Positions 1 to 6,811 of a stretch of DNA of 64,000 nucleotides are shown here, one piece after another. Numbering within the stretch: the stretch's first letter is position 1; every line of letters begins with the position of its first letter. A model generated the notes under the pieces. That model ran no database searches. It saw nothing but the letters and a program-made list of their open reading frames with translations, and was not told where the DNA came from. The stretch is from Tyzzerella sp963558545 (GTDB lineage: Bacteria > Bacillota > Clostridia > Lachnospirales > CAG-274), in NCBI RefSeq assembly GCF_963558545.1, contig NZ_CAUWHO010000010.1, positions 1 to 64,000 on the forward strand. The letters run 5' to 3'. A program made the translations under genes and the position numbers.

Positions 1-55
1 ATATCTGTTTTTGAATATCAGTATTCAAAAAATTGATATACTCAATTAAGATATG
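1..55 (+). repeat. Family A repeat, 3' part of a unit plus start of next
   Basis: Bases 1-38 match the last third of the 126-bp repeat unit seen at 2501-2905: the AATATCTG segment, the inner hairpin TTTTGAATA / TATTCAAAA with loop TCAG, and the closing AATTGAT. A fresh unit start (CAATTAAGATATG, 43-55) follows and then the similarity stops. The array probably continues to the left of the window. Confidence 0.75.
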
Positions 56-71
56 TATTTTAATTTATTTA

Positions 72-87
72 TGTTTCACGTGAAACA
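72..87. promoter_or_regulatory. parS: parS centromere site 1
   Basis: The 16-bp perfect palindrome TGTTTCACGTGAAACA is the canonical bacterial parS core with symmetric half-sites. It lies 125 bp upstream of parA, whose partner ParB is encoded here, so it should be a ParB nucleation site close to the replication origin. Confidence 0.93.
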
Positions 88-151
88 GTATGCAAAAAAT
101 GTTGTTTCACAAAAATTTTGTAAAAATATATCCTTAAAAAAATTATAAAAA

Positions 152-167
152 TGTTTCACGTGGAACA
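152..167. promoter_or_regulatory. parS: parS centromere site 2
   Basis: TGTTTCACGTGGAACA is the reverse complement of the classic Bacillus parS TGTTCCACGTGAAACA. It is 80 bp from the first site. A half site (TGTTTCAC, about 113-120) lies between them. The position directly before parA would also let ParB binding influence parAB transcription. Confidence 0.95.
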
Positions 168-212
168 TTTTTATGTTATAATTAATTATATTTTATTTTA
201 GGTGGTGAAAAA

Positions 213-983
213 ATGGGCAAGATTATTGCTATTGCAAACCAAAAAGGTGGAGTTGGCAAAACAACAACATCTATTAATTTAGCTGCTTCTTTGGCAGAAA
301 AAGGCAAAAGAGTCCTTGTTATAGATTCTGACCCTCAAGGTAATACATCAAGTGGTTTGGGTATAGACAAAAATGAGTTACAATATACCTTTTATGATTT
401 ATTATTAGAAAATGCTAAATTTGAGCAAGTTAAAATAGAATTAGATTTTTTTGAAAAATTACATATTTTACCTAGTAACATAGAGCTATCTGGTGCAGAA
501 ATAGAGCTTGTTGGCAAAGATGATAGAGAGTATTTATTAAAAAATATATTATCAAATATTAATAACGAATACGACTATGTTTTAATAGACTGTCCCCCAT
601 CTTTAAATATGCTTACTGTTAATGCTCTAACAGCAGCACACACAATACTAGTTCCTTTACAATGTGAATATTATGCACTAGAAGGATTATCTCAGCTTTT
701 ATACACAATAAATCTTGTACAGCAAAAATTAAACCCTTCCTTACAAATAGAAGGTGTTGTATTTACTATGTACGATGCTAGGACAAACTTATCTTTACAA
801 GTTGTAGAAGAGGTAAAAAAACATCTTGGTAAAAATATTTATAGAAGTATTATACCACGCAATGTTAGATTAAGCGAAGCACCTAGCCACGGTAAACCTA
901 TTAATCTATACGACCCAAAATCTAAAGGTGCAGAAGCTTATATGCTTTTAGCTGAAGAAGTAATCTATAACCAGGAGGGATAA
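213..983 (+). CDS. parA: Chromosome partitioning ATPase ParA/Soj
   Basis: A 256-residue Walker-type ATPase of the ParA/MinD superfamily that works with ParB on parS to segregate origins and, in Firmicutes (Soj), to tune DnaA activity. The deviant Walker A motif KGGVGKTT is at residues 11-18, the DCPPS Walker B segment follows mid-protein, and the length is normal for Soj. ATG start with an AGGTGGTG ribosome binding site. parB starts 1 bp after the stop, so the two form one operon, preceded by two parS sites. The genes read towards the origin near 14-16 kb, hence head-on to the leftward fork, which differs from the usual arrangement in Bacillus. Confidence 0.96.
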   Translation: MGKIIAIANQKGGVGKTTTSINLAASLAEKGKRVLVIDSDPQGNTSSGLGIDKNELQYTFYDLLLENAKFEQVKIELDFFEKLHILPSNIELSGAEIELVGKDDREYLLKNILSNINNEYDYVLIDCPPSLNMLTVNALTAAHTILVPLQCEYYALEGLSQLLYTINLVQQKLNPSLQIEGVVFTMYDARTNLSLQVVEEVKKHLGKNIYRSIIPRNVRLSEAPSHGKPINLYDPKSKGAEAYMLLAEEVIYNQEG

Positions 984-984
984 T

Positions 985-1869
985 ATGATAAAGAAAGGAT
1001 TAGGAAAAGGACTTGGTGCTTTAATAAAAGATGATGTACTAACACCAAATAATACATCAATCCAAGAAACAGATTTAAACAAAATTATAGAAATAGATAT
1101 AAATAAGGTACAACCAGATAAATCTCAACCAAGAAAACATTTTAACGATGATACATTGGAAGAGCTTGCATTATCTATTAAAAATGTGGGAATAATAAGC
1201 CCTATAATAGTAAAGAAAAAAGGAGATTTTTACGAAATAATAAGTGGAGAAAGACGCTTTAGAGCAGCTAAAAAGCTTAAATTAAAAAAAATTCCTATAA
1301 TTATAAAAGAATATGATGATTTAGTTTCATTAGAAGTATCCCTTATAGAAAATATCCAAAGAGAAAACTTAAACCCTATAGAAGAAGCACTGACATATAA
1401 AATATTCCAAGAAAAATTTAATCTTAACCAAGAACAAATAGCAGAAAAAGTAGGTAAAAATAGAACAACTATTTCTAATGCTATAAGACTGCTAAAGCTA
1501 GACAGTCGTGTTCAAAATTTTGTCATAGAGCTTAAACTTTCACAAGGACACGCTAGAGCATTACTACCTATAGAAAATATGGATATACAGTTTGATTTAG
1601 CAGAAAAAATTATAGAAGAACAACTTAGTGTTAGGCAAACAGAGGATATAGTAAAAAAATTACTAGAAGAAAAAAAAGAAGAAAAAAATACTCCTAAAGA
1701 AGATGACATACTAAAAAAACAACTTTACCTTGATATATCTAAACAACTAAACCAAATATTAGGCACAAAAGTTAATATAAAAGATAACAAAAATAAAGGT
1801 AAAATAGAAATAGAATACTATTCTCAAGAAGAGTTAGATAGACTTTTCTGTATTTTAAAAAAATTATAA
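985..1869 (+). CDS. parB: Chromosome partitioning protein ParB/Spo0J
   Basis: A 294-residue ParB: an N-terminal basic segment (KKGLGKGLGALI) that stimulates ParA ATPase, the ParB/Srx CTPase domain with the SGERRFRA motif at about residues 88-95, a helix-turn-helix around residues 145-185 for parS binding, and a C-terminal dimerisation part after a Lys/Glu-rich linker (about residues 228-243). The ribosome binding site AGGAGG lies inside the end of parA, which indicates translational coupling. It should load on the two parS sites just upstream of parA. Confidence 0.96.
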   Translation: MIKKGLGKGLGALIKDDVLTPNNTSIQETDLNKIIEIDINKVQPDKSQPRKHFNDDTLEELALSIKNVGIISPIIVKKKGDFYEIISGERRFRAAKKLKLKKIPIIIKEYDDLVSLEVSLIENIQRENLNPIEEALTYKIFQEKFNLNQEQIAEKVGKNRTTISNAIRLLKLDSRVQNFVIELKLSQGHARALLPIENMDIQFDLAEKIIEEQLSVRQTEDIVKKLLEEKKEEKNTPKEDDILKKQLYLDISKQLNQILGTKVNIKDNKNKGKIEIEYYSQEELDRLFCILKKL

Positions 1870-1884
1870 TACTGGAGGTATAAA

Positions 1885-2457
1885 ATGGATAGTTTTATTT
1901 TAACATTAGATAGTAATCTTTACTTAAGCATAGCTATGCAAATATTGTCTACTATTATACTTATATTTTTATTAATATCACCTATATGGTTAATTGTATT
2001 ATCTGTAAAATTATCTAAAACAAAAAAACGTTTAAAGAAATTTTTACCAGATGATAAAAATATTGATATAGAAAATATGCTTGTAGAATACAACAACAAT
2101 GTTACAGAATTTTTAGCTAGAGAAAAAGAAATATTAGAAAAAATAGAAAACACTAAAATTTCATTATCTAGCGACATAGAAAATACTAACAAACTTATAT
2201 ATCTTACTAATGAAAAATTAAAAAATGCTGTTCAAAAAGTTTCTATAATAAGATATAATCCCTTTGAAGAAGTTGGTGGGGACTTATGCTATGCTATAGC
2301 ATTATTAGATGAAAATAATAATGGTATAGTTATAAATAGTATATACTCTCGTCAAGCTTGTTATAGCTATGCTAAAGAGATAGTAAATGGACAATCTCCT
2401 AATCATAAACTTTCTCAAGAAGAGATAGAAGCTTTAGAAAAAGCTATTAATAACTAA
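1885..2457 (+). CDS. DUF4446 family membrane-anchored protein
   Basis: 190 residues. One hydrophobic segment (about residues 15-40) is followed by a coiled-coil-like region rich in Glu/Lys/Asn (about 60-110) and a conserved C-terminal domain with the NPFEEVGGDLCYAIALLD segment typical of DUF4446. Members of this family commonly follow parAB in Clostridia; their function is not established. The gene starts 15 bp after parB with a good GGAGG site and ends before a strong terminator, so it is the last gene of the parAB operon. Confidence 0.85.
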   Translation: MDSFILTLDSNLYLSIAMQILSTIILIFLLISPIWLIVLSVKLSKTKKRLKKFLPDDKNIDIENMLVEYNNNVTEFLAREKEILEKIENTKISLSSDIENTNKLIYLTNEKLKNAVQKVSIIRYNPFEEVGGDLCYAIALLDENNNGIVINSIYSRQACYSYAKEIVNGQSPNHKLSQEEIEALEKAINN

Positions 2458-2465
2458 TTACCCCA

Positions 2466-2496
2466 GCCTTATATTTTATATATATAAGGCTTTTTT
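2466..2496 (+). terminator. Intrinsic terminator of parAB-DUF4446 operon
   Basis: GCCTTATAT pairs with ATATAAGGC and six T residues follow. It begins 9 bp after the DUF4446 stop codon. Confidence 0.9.
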
Positions 2497-2500
2497 AATA

Positions 2501-2905
2501 CAATTAAGATATGACTTATATTTTTAAGGAAAAATTATATACGGGGTTTTGTATTAATTTTTACGTATAAAAATATATAGGAATATCTGTTTTTGAATAA
2601 CAGTATTCAAAAAATTGATTAAATACAATTGAGATATGACTTATATTTTTTAAGGAAAAATTATATACGGGTTTTTGTATTAATTTTTACGTATAAAAAT
2701 ATATAGGAATATCTGTTTTTGAATAACAGTATTCAAAAAATTGATTAAATACAATTGAGATATGACTTATATTTTTTAAGGAAAAATTATATACGGGTTT
2801 TTGTATTAATTTTTACGTATAAAAATATATAGGAATATCTGTTTTTGAATAACAGTATTCAAAAAATTGATTAAATACAATTAAGATATGACTTATATTT
2901 TTTAA
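2501..2905 (+). repeat. Family A tandem array, three units plus partial fourth
   Basis: Three near-identical units start at 2501, 2626 and 2752, with periods of 125-126 bp, and a truncated fourth starts at 2878. Each unit opens with CAATTAAGATATGACTTATA or a one-base variant, has a GGAAAAATTATATACGG segment, then AATATCTGTTTTTG, then an inner hairpin (TTTTTGAATA, loop ACAG, TATTCAAAAA) and closes with AATTGAT. Open reading frames in it are negligible. Other copies are at 1, 6559, 29761 (reversed) and a fragment at 24376. The short terminal inverted repeat ATCAATT/AATTGAT suggests a MITE-like origin, but tandem amplification is also evident. Confidence 0.9.
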
Positions 2906-2959
2906 AATAAGGTTATATATTACAATAATAATTTAAATATTGTTTACTATAAAATATAT

Positions 2960-3013
2960 TTGTAAACTTATATATTATTTTGTGTTGACAATTATACAAA
3001 TGTATGTTATTAT
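2960..3013 (+). promoter_or_regulatory. bioY promoter with candidate BirA operator
   Basis: A sigma-A type promoter has TTGACA at 2985-2990, a 17-bp spacer and TATTAT at 3008-3013. The inverted pair TTGTAAAC (2960-2967) and GTTGACAA (2984-2991), separated by 16 bp, resembles a BirA operator and its right arm covers the -35 box, which is where a biotin-dependent repressor would act. The operator call is inferred from the similarity and from bioY being downstream. Confidence 0.6.
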
Positions 3014-3043
3014 CAGTTTACAATTATATTAAGGAGGTTTACA

Positions 3044-3550
3044 ATGAAAACAAAAAACATTACTTATATTGCTATATTTTCTGCTATTGTGTGTATAATG
3101 TCTGTTATATCTATCCCTACCCCTTGGGGTGTACCCTTTACATTACAAACTTTTGCCATATCTTTAGCAGGCTTTACACTTGGTAAAAAATATGGCACTT
3201 TATGTATTTTTATATATCTTTTATTAGGTGCTATTGGTCTACCTGTTTTTTCTGGATTAACTGGTGGTATATCTCGCTTTGTATCTGTTTCTGGTGGATT
3301 TTTATTTGGTTTTATATTTTTAGCTTTTCTATGTGGAACAAAAAATATATTTTATAGTATATTAGGACTTTTTATATGTCATTTTTTAGGTGTTATACAA
3401 TTTAGTTTTTTAACAAAAACTAATTTTATAAATTCTATTTTTATAGTATCCCTCCCCTACATAATAAAAGACTTTTTATCTATATTTTTAGCATATTTTG
3501 TAAGTAAAAAAATTAAACTTGTTACTCCGTTTTACATAAAAAAGAGATAA
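3044..3550 (+). CDS. bioY: Biotin transporter substrate-binding protein BioY
   Basis: 168 residues, nearly all hydrophobic, with about six predicted membrane segments. The motif stretch PTPWGVPFTLQTFAI near residue 25 and GAIGLPVFSGLTGG-ISRF near residue 65 are hallmarks of BioY, the S-component of the biotin ECF transporter. The EcfA/EcfT energising genes are not nearby, so a shared module elsewhere or solitary action is implied. ATG start after a strong AAGGAGG. It is a single-gene unit between a candidate BirA-controlled promoter and a bidirectional terminator. Confidence 0.93.
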   Translation: MKTKNITYIAIFSAIVCIMSVISIPTPWGVPFTLQTFAISLAGFTLGKKYGTLCIFIYLLLGAIGLPVFSGLTGGISRFVSVSGGFLFGFIFLAFLCGTKNIFYSILGLFICHFLGVIQFSFLTKTNFINSIFIVSLPYIIKDFLSIFLAYFVSKKIKLVTPFYIKKR

Positions 3551-3577
3551 TTCTAAATTTAGGATTATCTCTTTTTT
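3538..3577. terminator. Bidirectional terminator between bioY and prs
   Basis: A 14-bp inverted repeat (AAAAAAGAGATAAT / ATTATCTCTTTTTT) overlaps the bioY stop codon. It has A and T runs on both sides, so it serves both bioY (+) and prs (-). Confidence 0.9.
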
Positions 3578-3601
3578 ATGTAAAATATCTAAAAAATTAT
3601 T

Positions 3602-4558
3602 TTAAAATATAACAGAAACAGGTTCTTCGTTATGTATACGGTTAATAGCATTAGATATTAGTTTAGAAACTGATAATTGTTTTATTTTAGATATATTTTT
3701 CTCATCATCAAGCTCTACTGTGTTTAAAACTAACAATTCTTCTATAGCACTACTCTCTATTCTTTCTATGGCTTTTCCAGATAATATAGGGTGTGTACAA
3801 CAAGCACAAACGCTCTTTGCCCCTCTCTCCTTAAGGGCATTAGCAGCATTTGTTATAGTACCTGCTGTATCTATCATATCATCAATAAGTATAACGTGTT
3901 TATCTTTTATCTCACCTATAATATTCATTATTTCAGAAACATTTGGCTTAGGTCTTCTTTTGTCTATAATAGCTAAAGGTATATCTAATCTCTCTGCAAA
4001 ACTTCTAGTCCTTGCAACACTACCTAAATCTGGAGAAACTACAACTAAATCTTCTTTATTGTTTTTAAATTTTTCTCTATAATAAGATACTAACATAGGC
4101 ATTCCAAATAAATGGTCTACTGGTATATCAAAAAAACCTTGTATTTGAGCACAGTGTAAATCCATTGTTATAACTCTATCTGCACCAGCACTTGCTATTA
4201 AATTTGCCACAAGTTTAGAGCTAATTGGGTCACGAGCCTTAACTTTTCTATCTTGTCTAGCATATCCATAGTATGGTACAACAGCATTTATACGCCCAGC
4301 AGAAGCCCTTTTACAAGCATCTATCATTATTAAAAGCTCCATTAAATTATCGTTAACTGGATAAGATGTAGGTTGGATAATATAAACGTCACACCCTCTA
4401 ACTGTTTCATCTATAGCAACACTAATCTCTCCATCACTAAATTTGCTAACGCTACATTTTGATAAAGGGATACCTAAATCATTAGCTATTTGTTCTGCAA
4501 GTTTTTTATTTCCGTTACAAGTAAAGAGCTTTATCTCACTTTTGTAACCACCGTTCAT
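3602..4558 (-). CDS. prs: Ribose-phosphate pyrophosphokinase
   Basis: 318 residues, full family length. It makes PRPP from ribose 5-phosphate and ATP for purine, pyrimidine, His and Trp synthesis. Visible motifs are the FSDGEI flexible-loop region near residue 41, the metal-binding DLHCAQIQGFFDIPVDHL segment around residues 133-150, and the PRPP-binding VILIDDMIDTAGTI around residues 220-233. ATG start with an AGGAGG site. It is monocistronic, convergent with bioY, and carries about 200 bp of AT-rich upstream DNA. Confidence 0.96.
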   Translation of the reverse strand: MNGGYKSEIKLFTCNGNKKLAEQIANDLGIPLSKCSVSKFSDGEISVAIDETVRGCDVYIIQPTSYPVNDNLMELLIMIDACKRASAGRINAVVPYYGYARQDRKVKARDPISSKLVANLIASAGADRVITMDLHCAQIQGFFDIPVDHLFGMPMLVSYYREKFKNNKEDLVVVSPDLGSVARTRSFAERLDIPLAIIDKRRPKPNVSEIMNIIGEIKDKHVILIDDMIDTAGTITNAANALKERGAKSVCACCTHPILSGKAIERIESSAIEELLVLNTVELDDEKNISKIKQLSVSKLISNAINRIHNEEPVSVIF

Positions 4559-4766
4559 AATATTGTTCCTCCTAAGATAGTTAAATATTTTATATATTAA
4601 TTTATAATTTATAACATTACAAATATATTTTACATTATATTTATATTTTTTACAATAAGCTTTTTACATTTTTATATTAATATTTGTTAATGTATAAAAT
4701 ACATCAGTAAAACAAAAAAAATTTTACCTTTGTTATATAAAATAATACTAAAAAATATACAATAAA
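4559..4766. other. AT-rich spacer upstream of prs
   Basis: No coding potential or convincing repeat. It must hold the prs promoter on the minus strand, but I could not single out one pair of boxes with confidence. Confidence 0.4.
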
Positions 4767-5042
4767 AAGGCTAAATATAAATTTAGCCTCAGACTTTAGA
4801 CAAAATATTATTAAATCAACTTTTTTCATTTTTATCTCATATGTATATATGAGATAAAAATTTTAATCACAATACGTGGCTTTGCCTCGGATTGTGTAAA
4901 AAGCTAGAGTTCAAGTGGCTTTAGCCCTTGTACGCAGAAATCAGCTTTTTTACCCTAGAATATATAAAAAAATAAACTTATTATTTTTTTAAGAGATTGT
5001 AGACTTTGTCTACAATCTCAAGGCTAAATATAAATTTAGCCT
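4767..5042 (+). mobile_element. Family B structured element, copy 1, with flanking hairpin duplications
   Basis: A 230-bp element (4790-5019) sits between two identical 23-bp copies of a hairpin (4767-4789 and 5020-5042; AAGGCTAAAT...ATTTAGCCT). The left end carries AGACTTTAGACAAA and the right end a perfect hairpin GATTGTAGAC / GTCTACAATC, whose outer arm mirrors the left end, i.e. terminal inverted repeats. The core (about 4862-4955) has further stems, such as CACAAT / ATTGTG and GGC-TTTA-GCC. It has no ORF. The duplicated hairpin looks like the fliS terminator: the copy next to fliS has lost its T-run on the minus strand while the far copy keeps it. Matching copies lie at 42849 and 61146, with a deleted one at 12783. 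Confidence 0.8.
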
Positions 5043-5050
5043 TTTTATTA

Positions 5051-5521
5051 CTAAGCTTTAAATCCCTTGTTTTCTTTAATATCTACAAATTCCTGTAACC
5101 TACCATCTTTACCATATGTAAGACCTGCATATATAGTATCTGTATTTTCCATTATAGAACTTTTATCTTTTTCGTTTTCTTCTATTCCTTCAAACCCAGA
5201 CATTATAGTTTTTAAAACATCTTCACCAGATTTTAAATCTTCTATTTTTTTACTAAATAAAAATTTTGCTAATTGTCTGTCTACATAATTATACATTGTT
5301 AGTAAGTAAGATGATATTTCATATTGCATATCTAAGCTTCCTCTAAGCTCCGATAAAAATTGCCTTGCTTTTAATATATTAAAATCAAATTCTTTTTCAT
5401 TATCTATATTTTTTTTACTTTCCTCTATATAGTCAAATATTATTTCAAAATTTATAATAACTAACTTTAAAGGGCTAGCATTTGCTATTTTGGCAACATA
5501 GTCTTGCTTATTTATCCCCAT
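5051..5521 (-). CDS. fliS: FliS-like flagellin export chaperone
   Basis: 156 residues, helical. The N-terminal part (IANASPLKLVIINFEIIFDYIEESKKN) and ELRGSLDMQYEISSYLLTMYNYVDRQL near residues 75-102 follow the FliS pattern (ASPxxLVxMLYDxxIxxxxxA and SLDxxxExxxxLxxLYxY). FliS binds the C-terminus of flagellin to prevent premature polymerisation in the cytoplasm. The gene starts 7 bp after the flagellin stop, the normal hag-fliS arrangement. It is somewhat longer than usual, with an acidic C-terminal extension of about 30 residues. Assignment rests on pattern and context. Confidence 0.78.
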   Translation of the reverse strand: MGINKQDYVAKIANASPLKLVIINFEIIFDYIEESKKNIDNEKEFDFNILKARQFLSELRGSLDMQYEISSYLLTMYNYVDRQLAKFLFSKKIEDLKSGEDVLKTIMSGFEGIEENEKDKSSIMENTDTIYAGLTYGKDGRLQEFVDIKENKGFKA

Positions 5522-5528
5522 AATACAC

Positions 5529-6398
5529 CTATTGTAATAATGATAATAATTGATTAGGTCTTTGGTTTGACTGAGATAACATAGATATACCAGCTTGTAC
5601 TAATACATTATTTTTTGTATACTCTGCCATTTCTCCTGCCATATCTGTATCTAAAACTCTAGATAAAGCTGAACGAGTACTTTCTTCTGATATAATTAAT
5701 GAATTGCTAGTTTTTTCTAACCTATTTTGGTTAGCACCTAAATTTGCTCTATAGTTACTTATTCTCTTTAAAGCTTCATCACATCTTGTTATTGCTTCTT
5801 GTGCACCATCTATTGTTGTATAATTTAATCCATCTATTTCAGTTTGTAGTTGATTTCCATTGTCATCATACTCTTTTTCTTTTTTTGTACTTAATCCTAA
5901 AACAGGTGCATTTATAGGTTTAAAACTAACTTTTAAATTATCTCTATAATCATTTCCAGTATGGAATATAAATTCTTCATAATCACCATTTATTAAATGC
6001 TTTTTATTAAATTCTGTTCTTTCTGATATTGCATTTAATTCTTCAGAAAGTTGTACTATTTCTTTTTGTATAAGGTTTCTATCTTCTGGTGTTAATGTAC
6101 CATTAGATGCTTGAACTGCTAACTCTCTCATTCTTTGAGTAATGTTTTGCATTTCTCCTATGCTTCCCTCTGCTGTTTGTATTAAAGATATAGCATCATT
6201 AACATTTCTATCTGCCATTTCTATACCTTTTATTTGTAATCTCATTTTATTAGAAACAGCCATACCTGTTGGGTCATCTCCAGTTTTATTTATTTTTATA
6301 CCTGTAGATAAATTTGTAGATGCTTTTACCAATGAGTTATTTCTATGCCATAAAGCATTGTTAGCTAATAATGCTTGTGGGTTTGTATTTAATATCAT
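5529..6398 (-). CDS. hag: Flagellin
   Basis: 289 residues from the ATG at 6398. A longer frame would start with GTG at 6407, but that GTG is part of the ribosome binding site GGAAGGTG, so ATG is preferred. The D0/D1 N-terminal region has the flagellin pattern (NLSTGIKINKTGDDPTGMAVSNKM, then IQTAEGSIGEMQNITQRMRELAVQASNG). The C-terminal D1/D0 region ends SRVLDTDMAGEMAEYTKNN and ...QLLSLLQ. The variable central domain is short. It forms the filament, is exported by the flagellar type III system, and is followed by fliS. No other flagellar genes are in the window. Confidence 0.95.
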   Translation of the reverse strand: MILNTNPQALLANNALWHRNNSLVKASTNLSTGIKINKTGDDPTGMAVSNKMRLQIKGIEMADRNVNDAISLIQTAEGSIGEMQNITQRMRELAVQASNGTLTPEDRNLIQKEIVQLSEELNAISERTEFNKKHLINGDYEEFIFHTGNDYRDNLKVSFKPINAPVLGLSTKKEKEYDDNGNQLQTEIDGLNYTTIDGAQEAITRCDEALKRISNYRANLGANQNRLEKTSNSLIISEESTRSALSRVLDTDMAGEMAEYTKNNVLVQAGISMLSQSNQRPNQLLSLLQ

Positions 6399-6447
6399 AT
6401 ATTTCACCTTCCAAAATATTTAATCCATTTATTTAAATACTCTTTAT

Positions 6448-6493
6448 TAAATAAGTCTTTCATATTATTTCGTCAAAAATAACAATATACTTA
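6448..6493 (-). promoter_or_regulatory. Flagellin promoter region (sigma-28-like or sigma-A-like)
   Basis: Two overlapping readings are possible on the minus strand. A sigma-28-like reading is TAAG (6493-6490), 15 bp, GACGAAAT (6474-6467). A sigma-A-like reading is TTGACG (6476-6471), 17 bp, TATTTA (6453-6448). Motility regulation makes the first attractive, but matches are imperfect. Confidence 0.4.
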
Positions 6494-6518
6494 ACACTTT
6501 AATTTTTATAATTTAAAT

Positions 6519-6542
6519 AGCTAAAGACAAATCTTTAGCTAT
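6519..6542. terminator. Hairpin, probable terminator between gyrA and flagellin
   Basis: TAGCTAAAGA pairs with TCTTTAGCTA around a CAAA loop. It lies downstream of gyrA on the minus strand but is separated from gyrA by two Family A repeat units. The U-tract is weak, so terminator efficiency is uncertain. Confidence 0.55.
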
Positions 6543-6558
6543 TTAAACTTATTTATAT

Positions 6559-6806
6559 CAATTAAGATATGACTTATATTTTTAAAGGAAAAATTATATA
6601 CGGATTCTTGTATTAATTTTTACGTATAAAAATATATAGGAATATCTGCTTTTGAATACACGGTATTCAAAAAATTGATTAAATACAATTAAGATATGAC
6701 TTATATTTTTAAAGGAAAAATTATATACGGGGTTTTGTATTAATTTTTATCTATAAAAATATATAGGAATATCTGCTTTTGAATACACGGTATTCAAAAA
6801 ATTGAT
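6559..6806 (+). repeat. Family A tandem pair directly downstream of gyrA
   Basis: Two units (6559 and 6686, period 127 bp) match the array at 2501 along their length. The inner hairpin differs in a pairing-preserving way: the stem is TTTTGAATAC / GTATTCAAAA with loop ACG, one pair longer than in the 2.5-kb copies. The second unit ends 5 bp from the gyrA stop codon. Confidence 0.88.
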
Positions 6807-6811
6807 TATTC

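Noticed and set aside
2501..2905. CRISPR array
   Set aside because: The 125-126-bp period has no short repeat with unique spacers; whole units are repeated, and no cas gene is present.
3004..3186. A 60-codon frame overlapping the bioY start
   Set aside because: It shares DNA with the conserved bioY frame, has no site, and begins inside the promoter.
4790..5019. Riboswitch or group II intron reading of the Family B element
   Set aside because: No known riboswitch core, domain V or intron ORF can be recognised, and the flanking direct duplications do not fit intron insertion.
6559..6806. Gene in the repeats after gyrA
   Set aside because: All frames are short and interrupted, and the same DNA recurs as a non-coding repeat elsewhere.
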